From positions 1 through 64,000 of the forward strand of contig JAZDSV010000031.1 in assembly GCA_036784855.1 (NCBI GenBank): a stretch of DNA of 64,000 nucleotides, given 5' to 3'. Under the pieces are notes generated by a model, which made no database searches, was not told the DNA's origin, and saw nothing but the letters and a program-made list of their open reading frames with translations. Origin of the DNA: Aphelidium insulamus (lineage: Eukaryota; Aphelidiomycota; Aphelidea; Aphelidiaceae). The first letter of the stretch is position 1, and each line of letters starts with the position of its first letter. Positions 57,901 through 64,000 of the stretch are shown piece by piece. A program made the translations under genes and the position numbers.

Positions 57901-58774
57901 GCCATGAATCGACAGTACTCGGCGGACGAGCTGGGAATGGCGCCGTACAGCACCGGGATCTCCAGCCGTTCACCGCGCGGTGCCAGCGATCCGTGCCCGC
58001 TTGCCTGGGAAGACGATACTGCGAAACACGTCTCGACGCGCCTCTGCCAAAAGTAGGCCGACAATTGGTGTGCATACAGCTGGGCTATATATGTCAATGC
58101 AGCCAATTACATATGTACTGCATATGCACGTATGTACTCTCGCAGAAGGCTTGCAGTGACTGTGACTGCCGGGTGGCGTGCGAGTTTTGCAGGGCGCGCG
58201 CCGTGTCGCGGTATAGCTGAGAGATTTGTTCTCGCTGGCGGGCGCCGACATCGTCGTCGTCGTCGTTGACGTTGCTGCTGCTCGGTGCGAGAAGACGCGG
58301 GTCTAGCGGCGGCAGGCGGACCGCACTGTTACGGCGCTGTGTAGCAGTAGCAGATAATGATGCTGTAGTGCCCGAGGATATCACAGCGGCAGTGGATGTG
58401 GCTGCGGTGGGAAAGGCCAGCCGCGCGCCGCCCAGCAGTGGCTGTGCAACCGAGTGTCGGTGACGGGCACCCCGCTTGGCCTTGACTGCCGCCGCAGCAT
58501 CGGGTCCCAGGGCGGCCGTGAACGGGGACTGGCCACCGCCCCCACCGCTCAGGTCCGATAGGCTGGGAAAGTGGGCGTGTGAGTGTGGTGGCTCGCCGTT
58601 GTTGGCGGCGGCATCGTCACTGCTGCTGATACCGCCACTGCCTGAGAGATCTGCGTCTTGTGCGGGCGGCTGGTCGGTGGTGCTGGCCGCAGCTGTGGGT
58701 GTCGACTGTTTGCGCGTGCGTGACGGCGACGGCACCAGTTGTGGCAGGGTGACGGGAGTGCGGTGGCCGGGCAT
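54962..58774 (-). CDS. IQCH-like protein (IQ-motif, cilium/sperm-associated family)
   Basis: Seven exons (58774-58138, 58084-57812, 57762-57276, 57228-56096, 56039-55918, 55867-55703, 55654-54962) give 1,169 residues. After a low-complexity N-terminus of about 200 residues comes LDSNRVDDLARHPDVRRLIK and FTAPDEIITIMAVCGQRY. One IQ motif follows (ALKLQSTWRMYLTRSAYL, about residue 370) and a large C-terminal region with KVYIVQERVALWGFAQRHPN and CKLSVPVTTPDGFSMLAVAA, resembling a divergent ATP-grasp fold. The order matches IQCH, conserved in flagellated eukaryotes and needed for sperm function in mammals. The IQ motif should bind calmodulin. The acidic C-terminal tail and the His run in the C-terminal region are lineage features. 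Assignment is by remembered similarity, so moderate. Confidence 0.68.
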
Positions 58775-58867
58775 GCACGCAAAGGATGGCACAGGAGTTT
58801 ATTTGTGGGTGCTATGTATGTGTGTGTGTGTGGGTGGGCAATGCGGTGCATATGCATGTGTTGTGGG

Positions 58868-59116
58868 CTAGTAGCGCGGTGTGGCAGGTGGCGGCATGTC
58901 GGCCGCGTGTGAGTTCCGTGTGCGTCCTCGGCCACTGCTGCTTAGTGGCTGCTCAGCGGTAGTACCGGTAGCCGTGACAGACACCACAGTCTGCTCGCAC
59001 TTTAGCCAGCCACGGTCCGACGGCGGAGACGCGAAGGCGCGCTGCTGGGAGCGCCTGTCAAACTCGGCCACGTCATCCAGTTCCAGGCGCAGGCGGGTTG
59101 GACTCTGCTGTAGCAT
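58868..59116 (-). CDS. CDC26: Anaphase-promoting complex subunit CDC26
   Basis: Single exon, 82 residues. The N-terminus MLQQSPTRLRLELDDVAEFD matches the highly conserved CDC26 start (M-L-x-R/Q-x-P-T-R-L-x-L-x-L-D-D-I/V-x-E-F), which threads into the TPR groove of APC6/CDC16 and stabilises it. Length fits the human protein (85 residues). The remainder is Ser/Thr-rich and unordered. Such small genes are easily missed; this one sits 93 bp upstream of the IQCH-like start on the same strand. Confidence 0.87.
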   Translation of the reverse strand: MLQQSPTRLRLELDDVAEFDRRSQQRAFASPPSDRGWLKCEQTVVSVTATGTTAEQPLSSSGRGRTRNSHAADMPPPATPRY

Positions 59117-59186
59117 TGCTGATGATATTGTGCTTGTAATACACCTATGTCACATACAGCTTATTCAGGTAGCCGCATGCACACTG

Positions 59187-59191
<5 letters not shown>

Positions 59192-59234
<43 letters not shown>
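59192..59234. repeat. Compound (TC)n(TA)n microsatellite
   Basis: A TC run (59192-59217) passes directly into a TA run (59218-59234). It lies in the roughly 310-bp gap between the divergent CDC26 and secreted-protein starts, with an AC run at 59398-59416 just before the latter. The gap holds no other recognisable feature. Confidence 0.93.
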
Positions 59235-59426
59235 CATATATATCTGTGGGTGTGTGTCCATTGGACACTGGTATGTAGGCCACAACACCGATCAGGATGC
59301 ACCCGCAGGCTCCGACAGCCCCTGCGTCCCCCTGACGGACACGCTTCCACGGCAATGCACATCTCTCTCACGCTGTATTCTTTCTCTGATTCTTCTACAC
59401 ACACACACACACACACATAAATACGT

Positions 59427-60278
59427 ATGATGATGCTGCTGATGACGGTTGTGTTGCTGTTGGTCACAACAACCACACTGCGGGTACATGCCATGCCTGT
59501 ACGTGATGTATGCATGCTGGCACGACGATTGGCCAACGTGGATGGAACGCTATGCCTGCTCCACCAAACACCAGTCATATCCACCAGCAAGTTGGACATT
59601 CACTTTGGCCGCGCGGCCCCCACCTGCAAGTTGGTGGCCTACTGCGGGTTCAAGGAAGCTGTGCCGCAGGCTCAAAGCGTGCGCGACTTTGCAAAGATCA
59701 ACATGCTCGGTCCGATAATGGAGGCGTTCCGGCGCGGCGCCTACCCCGAATACGTGATTGCCTGTCCGGGCATAGTTGGCGGGCGCAGCAGTCTGAAGAC
59801 AGTTGCGCAGCGCATGCGGGAGTTGCGCGCAGCCGGAGATGAGGCCCAGAGTCGCCACGTGCGCAACAATTACATGCGCGCCCTACTCGAACTGGCAAAC
59901 AAGTCCTACTACCCAAAGGATGCCAGCATGGAGGACGCGGTGGTGGATGCGTGCGGCAATGTCTCGGTGCTCAATCTGTTCCGCGAAGACGATCCCGAGT
60001 GCCGCGTCAAGTGTCCCGTGGACATGCTGGACACTGATGAACGGCAGATCGGCGACTTGCGGTTCCAGCAAGGCCAGTTTATCGGGCAATCCAACGGCAT
60101 GCTGATTTATGAGGCCGTGGCGGCCACTGGACAGCGGCTGGAGTGTTTGGAGTCCATGCTGTACACGTCGCCGGAGCAGCACGGCAACATGGTGGACGCG
60201 TGGAAGGCCAGTGGGCGTCTGGTGGCACAAGATCTTATTGCCGGACGTTCGCGTATAGTTGTGGTGGCGCAGGAATAG
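59427..60278 (+). CDS. Secreted or lumenal protein of unknown family
   Basis: Single exon, 283 residues. The start (MMMLLMTVVLLLVTTTTLRV then HA) is a signal peptide. The mature part has TCKLVAYCGFKEAVPQAQSV, a helical stretch (TVAQRMRELRAAGDEAQSRH), several cysteines (CGN, ECRVKC) and GRSRIVVVAQE at the end. No membrane helix. I recognise no catalytic motif or family. The even codon use and stop-free frame over 850 bp support a real gene. Confidence 0.7.
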   Translation: MMMLLMTVVLLLVTTTTLRVHAMPVRDVCMLARRLANVDGTLCLLHQTPVISTSKLDIHFGRAAPTCKLVAYCGFKEAVPQAQSVRDFAKINMLGPIMEAFRRGAYPEYVIACPGIVGGRSSLKTVAQRMRELRAAGDEAQSRHVRNNYMRALLELANKSYYPKDASMEDAVVDACGNVSVLNLFREDDPECRVKCPVDMLDTDERQIGDLRFQQGQFIGQSNGMLIYEAVAATGQRLECLESMLYTSPEQHGNMVDAWKASGRLVAQDLIAGRSRIVVVAQE

Positions 60279-60450
60279 TCTCATGCACACTGGTATTTAA
60301 TACACTTGAGATACTACACATAGAATACAGTGCAGTGCATGAAGGCGCATACATACGTTGCGTATAAATATTTTTTTGCGTAGAATGTGCCACTGACAGG
60401 CTTAAACCTTGTATACATTTGTGCGCAAAGTTCCATCACTTCCATAATTG

Positions 60451-61184
60451 ATGATGCGAGCGATTCTCGCGGCCGCGCTCTTTTGCGAGCTGGTGACGCC
60501 GCTGGCACAGCATACGCTACGATATGCAGCCACCAACCACTCGTCCACTGCAGATAATGATACCGGTGGAGAGCCGCAGATCTGGAGTATCACACCCTCC
60601 AGGGGACCCATCAACCGCATGACGCCGGTCACGGTACGCGGCATAAACCTCGGCACGGACAGGCGCAAAATCATCGACATTGGCATATCGGCATCCCCAC
60701 GCACTGGCGGCTGGTACATGGATGGCAATGGTGGCGGCATTGGCGACGACGACGATGACTGGTACATTGACGAAGGCCACAATGGCACTGATGGTGATGA
60801 TGGCGACCTTCATGATGGCACTGATGGCGGCAATGGGACCAAGGCGGCATTTCGCGCGGCATTGCCCACGGTGCTCAGCTGCATATGGTCGGCGCAGTTC
60901 ATTGACTCGACGGAGCTGCGGTGCCGGCTGTCGGGCGTGCACGGCGGCTACTCGTGGGCGCGTAGTGCTCGCTGGGGCGCCGTGGGTGGGTTCGTCTACG
61001 TGTTCCTGGTGGACGACAGCGCCGTAAATCTACCCAGGCTGGTGTATAACACGTCCGTGTACTACACGCTCCAACCAGACTGCCATCTGGTTTCCCATCG
61101 GACAATGTGTGCGGCGCGTGGCTGCCACTGGTGTCGCTACACTGCCAGTTGCACTGATGGTCCGCGGCAGTGCAATGAAGGTAC

Positions 61185-61216
<32 letters not shown>

Positions 61217-61748
61217 CAAGTATGTATTTATAATTATAGACTGTGCCACGGACGCGCTGCACATGACCTGTGCCGAGAGGAATGGGATCATTGTTGCCGC
61301 GGTGATGCTAGGGGTGCTGATCTGCGCGCTAATCTGGTTTGTTCAGCGGCAGTACTATGAACTGCGCGAGAATATCAACTACCGCATATGGGCGCAGTGG
61401 ACACAGGGTGAAGGCGCGATGCTGAATGGCGGAGCCAACAGTGTGACTGGCAGCGCGGTTGCAGACACGCCCATTGATCAGAGGAGCTACGTGGAACAGC
61501 AAGAAGGGGCGCCATCTGATGGACGCAGTCTGCTCTTGGCTGGCAATAGTGGCGGTGGTGCTGGTACTGCTGCCGACCGCCGATGCCGATACAGCCAGCG
61601 GCGTTATAATGGCGCTGGTCCGTCATCACTGAGTGCCAGCAGAAAGGTACGGCGCAGTCGAAGTCAAGCTAGGCGTCAGTATGAACACGAGTTGGAGAAG
61701 AAGCACCGGCTACTCAAAAATCCCGACACTCTGGCATCGTTTTTCTAG
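60451..61748 (+). CDS. Single-pass receptor-like protein with TIG/IPT domain and PSI-like Cys box
   Basis: Two exons (60451-61180, 61240-61748) give 412 residues. Signal peptide (MMRAILAAALFCELVTPLA), then a TIG/IPT start (IWSITPSRGPINRMTPVTVR then GINLG), interrupted by a long Asp/Gly/Asn insertion (about 90-130). Then SCIWSAQFIDSTELRCRL closes the domain in the plexin/MET manner. A Cys box CHLVSHRTMCAARGCHWCRY follows, like a PSI domain. One helix (GIIVAAVMLGVLICALIWFV) leads to a basic cytosolic tail. TIG plus PSI is typical of adhesion or signalling receptors; no kinase is attached. A ligand cannot be inferred. Confidence 0.72.
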
Positions 61749-61839
61749 TTCAGTAGATTATAAACTCAAATCAAGTGCCGATAAAGATGTGATCAAAATT
61801 TATTGCGATGGACGTGGTAAATACAAGACCAAGCTGGTA

Positions 61840-62246
61840 TCAGTCTCGCTGGCAGACTTTGGTGCAGAGGACAGCCAGTGCACATATAATGCACAATGCC
61901 ACCACGCCACCAATTGCAATCAACACCAGCACCCAGAGTGGCTGGGCGGTGGAGGTGACGCATTCTGACACGTGCTGATATCCTGCATACCACCATCTAC
62001 CAAGCAGACTAGAGGCGCTTGACACGTGTTGAAATCCTTTTGCGCGCATAATTCACCGAGACTTTTACGCGCCGCACATTTGCCTGCCGCCGAGTCACAG
62101 AACAGCGGCACGCTGCTGTTACTAATCATACAATCGGTGTAGCCGGAGCATGCATCGCCCACACCAGCAGCATGTACACAAGAAAACGCGCACGCAGCAA
62201 ATATTATTAATAGATATCCAAACAGTCGGGACATCAAGGCGGACAT
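61840..62246 (-). CDS. Cys-rich single-pass membrane protein (family member 2), model uncertain
   Basis: The N-terminal frame from ATG 62246 has a signal peptide (LLIIFAACAFSCVHAAG), then DACSGYTDCMISNSSVPLFC then DSAAGKCA, and CQAPLVCL. The membrane helix and Cys tail (LWVLVLIAIGGVVALCIICA then LAVLCTKVC) are in a different frame. The switch falls around 61,970-62,020. Candidate introns there are only about 26-36 nt, shorter than any other in the window, so either an unusually small intron or a frameshift is present. The ectodomain aligns closely with the 62.5-kb gene (GDACSxYxDC, CDSAxGKCAxxK). Confidence 0.6.
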
Positions 62247-62515
62247 CTTGGATATGTCAATGATATTGTTAAATAGTTGAATGTGCGAACCACGCGCTGA
62301 CACAACCGCGCATGAAACAACACACGTTTCATGTCTCGCGCTGTTGATTGGTCGCGTTCTCCCATACTGTGCATGGCCAGGCGAGAGAGTCTTGCTTAGG
62401 CGAGAGTTTTAGTTCTCCGCGCGTAATTTCACAACATATAATGATAAGCAAGCATATTATCAGAATGCAGCAAATCTATTAAATGACGTGAATACACTGG
62501 GATATCATATCGGTA

Positions 62516-62944
62516 TCACCAGCGGCAGCACAGGACGCCCTTCACGCAGTAGATGAGCAGGGCACTCAGGCAGCACATGAGCACACAGCCCAGCACAATG
62601 AGTACAATGATCCACACGGCCAGTTGTTCGGCGGCTTTCTGCGGCGGATGACACGAGTACACCGTGGTGGTGTTCTGCGCCGACTGCGTCGAGTCCAGCA
62701 GACAGACTAGCGGCGGCTGACATGGGAATGCGTCGCTGAATGGGCAGACAGAGTTCTCGGTCTTTTGTGGGGCGCATTTTCCCGATGCCGAGTCGCAGTA
62801 AAGTGACGCTGAGCCGGAGCTCATCGCGCAGTCTTTGTAGGAGGAGCAGACATCGCCTTCGTTGGCCGCCGCGACAGTCGGCACACCAGCAAGTATTACA
62901 GCAAGTAGAATCGCCAATAACCACCACCGCGCGTTGGAAAACAT
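62516..62944 (-). CDS. Cys-rich single-pass membrane protein (family member 3)
   Basis: Single intact exon, 142 residues. Signal peptide (WWLLAILLAVILAGVPTVAA), ectodomain GDVCSSYKDCAMSSGSASLY then CDSASGKCAPQK, CPFSDAFPCQPPLVCLLD and YSCHPP, one helix (AVWIIVLIVLGCVLMCCLSA) and a tail ending CVKGVLCCRW. About eight ectodomain cysteines suggest four disulfides. This is the cleanest member of the family and a good query for relatives. It lies 269 bp upstream of member 2 on the same strand, consistent with tandem duplication. Confidence 0.78.
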   Translation of the reverse strand: MFSNARWWLLAILLAVILAGVPTVAAANEGDVCSSYKDCAMSSGSASLYCDSASGKCAPQKTENSVCPFSDAFPCQPPLVCLLDSTQSAQNTTTVYSCHPPQKAAEQLAVWIIVLIVLGCVLMCCLSALLIYCVKGVLCCRW

Positions 62945-63113
62945 TTTGTAATAAAGAAAAGCAAGGTGTTAATGGTTTCTGTAATTTGACTGTCTGCGCG
63001 TTGATTGGCTGATTTGCTGCCGTGGAATTCCTTGAGCGCCGCATTATGTCCATATTATACATTTCCACATGACCAGTGTCTAGTGTATGTATGTATTTCA
63101 TGTGCGCGCGCGA

Positions 63114-64000
63114 CTACTTGAAGGCGTATTTGTACAGCCGCTGTGTGACACTCTTCCAGTCGCGGGTCACCGTTCGGCCGTACACCGGCTCCTTGGTCGC
63201 AACGCCGCGTCCATCTGCACCGACTGGCACCGAGTATTGCTTGGATAAATCATTTTGACCGCTGCCCGAATCGCGTCTGTACGCGTCGGGGACGTATGCA
63301 CTGCTGGTTTGTACAGGCTCTGATTCCCTGATCAAGCCGTCCGCGTAGATTTTGGATACATGCGGTGTCCACGACGAGCGATGAAATGCTGCACCGCGAA
63401 TGCGCAGCTGACCGATTGCAGCAGACGCGTCACTTGGTGATGTCGTCGTTACCTGTGAGAGAAGAGCGCGGGCATCCCATCGACAAGAGTTTAGGGTGGC
63501 CAACATTTTTTCGGCGCTTATCGGTCGTTGTACGCCCGTGTTGCCGCATTGTTCTAGTGCCAGCCACACGTATCGATGGAATCCCGTGCCTCGTTGTGGG
63601 TGTGGTGGCACGTAAGGCAGCACGGTGTCACCGCTGGCTAGGTCGCAACCTGACTTTGTCACAGGAACATTGCACACCATCCAGAGCGGTACGGCCTGCA
63701 TGGTTTTCTCTGTCGGCATTGGCACATCAACATCCACTGCCATAATCGTGAACAGCAAGTCGTCATTGCCATCGCTGGCAATTTTTATGGTAGGCTGTCG
63801 TGCGGTCTACGATGTCCAGTTAGTTAGCGGTGACAGCGAATGAACAACAAATTTGGTCTTACCGTCTCTGGAAATATGACATTGCCTCGCGCAACTATGT
63901 TCTCATGGTATGAGCGCATGGCAACCGCCCTGTCACTCGACATATCAAAGGAAGCGCCATCCGCTGAAAAGTCCACGCGTAAATTCAGCAGCTTTGCAGT
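63114..64000 (-). CDS. MRPL38: Mitochondrial ribosomal protein mL38 (PEBP-like), 5' end beyond window
   Basis: Two exons are visible (from the window edge to 63863, and 63806-63114), joined by a 56-nt GT-AG intron. The phosphatidylethanolamine-binding-protein-like core reads LFTIMAVDVDVPMPTEKTMQ, WMVCNVP, LPYVPPHPQRGTGFHRYVWL, as in mL38, and KEPVYGRTVTRDWKS at the C-terminus corresponds to the family's final segment. mL38 is a mitochondrion-specific large-subunit protein at the central protuberance. At least 277 residues are encoded here; the N-terminal presequence lies past base 64000. A stand-alone PEBP is less likely because of the long C-terminal extension. Confidence 0.82.

Noticed and set aside
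61330-61440. Integrin-beta-like cytoplasmic tail in the TIG receptor
   Set aside because: A short WAQWTQGEGAML stretch recalls the integrin tail, but there is no NPxY motif and no integrin head domain.

Overview
The window is nuclear DNA of a unicellular, flagellated eukaryote. About 30 protein genes lie on both strands, mostly 50-300 bp apart. Most are split by very short introns of 40-95 nt with clear GT-AG or GC-AG ends. Two ciliary genes (CFAP52/WDR16 and an IQCH-like gene) imply a flagellum. GatB and mitoribosomal mL38 imply a translating mitochondrion. A TmcB-like multi-membrane PAS protein, a receptor with ephrin/TNFR-type Cys repeats and a kinase domain, a GH26 glycosidase and GCPWD-type ankyrin-like proteins fit a free-living protist. 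I do not see enough to name the lineage. I rebuilt 19 intron-containing gene models; 18 are complete and each sums to an intact frame. The mL38 model runs off the right edge. Roughly 12 of about 81 introns (about 15%) start with GC instead of GT, which is unusually high.

Layout. 1-2,500: gene-poor repeat block, with a 92-bp satellite in two sub-blocks around a fossil fragment of a Ty3/gypsy chromovirus and nested tandem duplications. 2.5-9.4 kb: secreted GH26 glycosidase, a MITE-like inverted repeat, and a 1,590-residue TmcB/PAS membrane protein. 9.5-16 kb: TFIIH subunit MAT1, a short-chain dehydrogenase, and the receptor-like kinase, whose kinase domain stops early. 16.3-21.9 kb: sphingosine-1-phosphate phosphatase, EF-hand MscS channel, small secreted protein. 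22.4-25.6 kb: ankyrin-like/F-box-like protein, tRNA-splicing endonuclease SEN34, Cys-rich membrane protein. 26.3-38 kb: Doa10/MARCH6 ubiquitin ligase, CFAP52, splicing factor PRP6. 38-48 kb: ankyrin-like proteins, GatB, a GT92 glycosyltransferase with a large acidic stem, and an unassigned protein. 48.3-59.1 kb: a compact minus-strand run of RalGAP-alpha, TMEM14, IQCH-like and APC/C subunit CDC26. 59.4-64 kb: secreted protein, TIG-domain receptor, two further Cys-rich membrane proteins and partial mL38.

The genes do not form one pathway. Most are single-copy housekeeping genes (transcription, splicing, tRNA splicing, cell cycle, ER quality control, mitochondrial translation). Among them are lineage-variable surface and secreted families, which hold most of the novelty: the Cys-rich single-pass proteins (three loci), the signal-peptide ankyrin-like proteins (two to three loci), the TIG receptor and the Cys-repeat receptor kinase. 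No tRNA, rRNA or CRISPR array was found.
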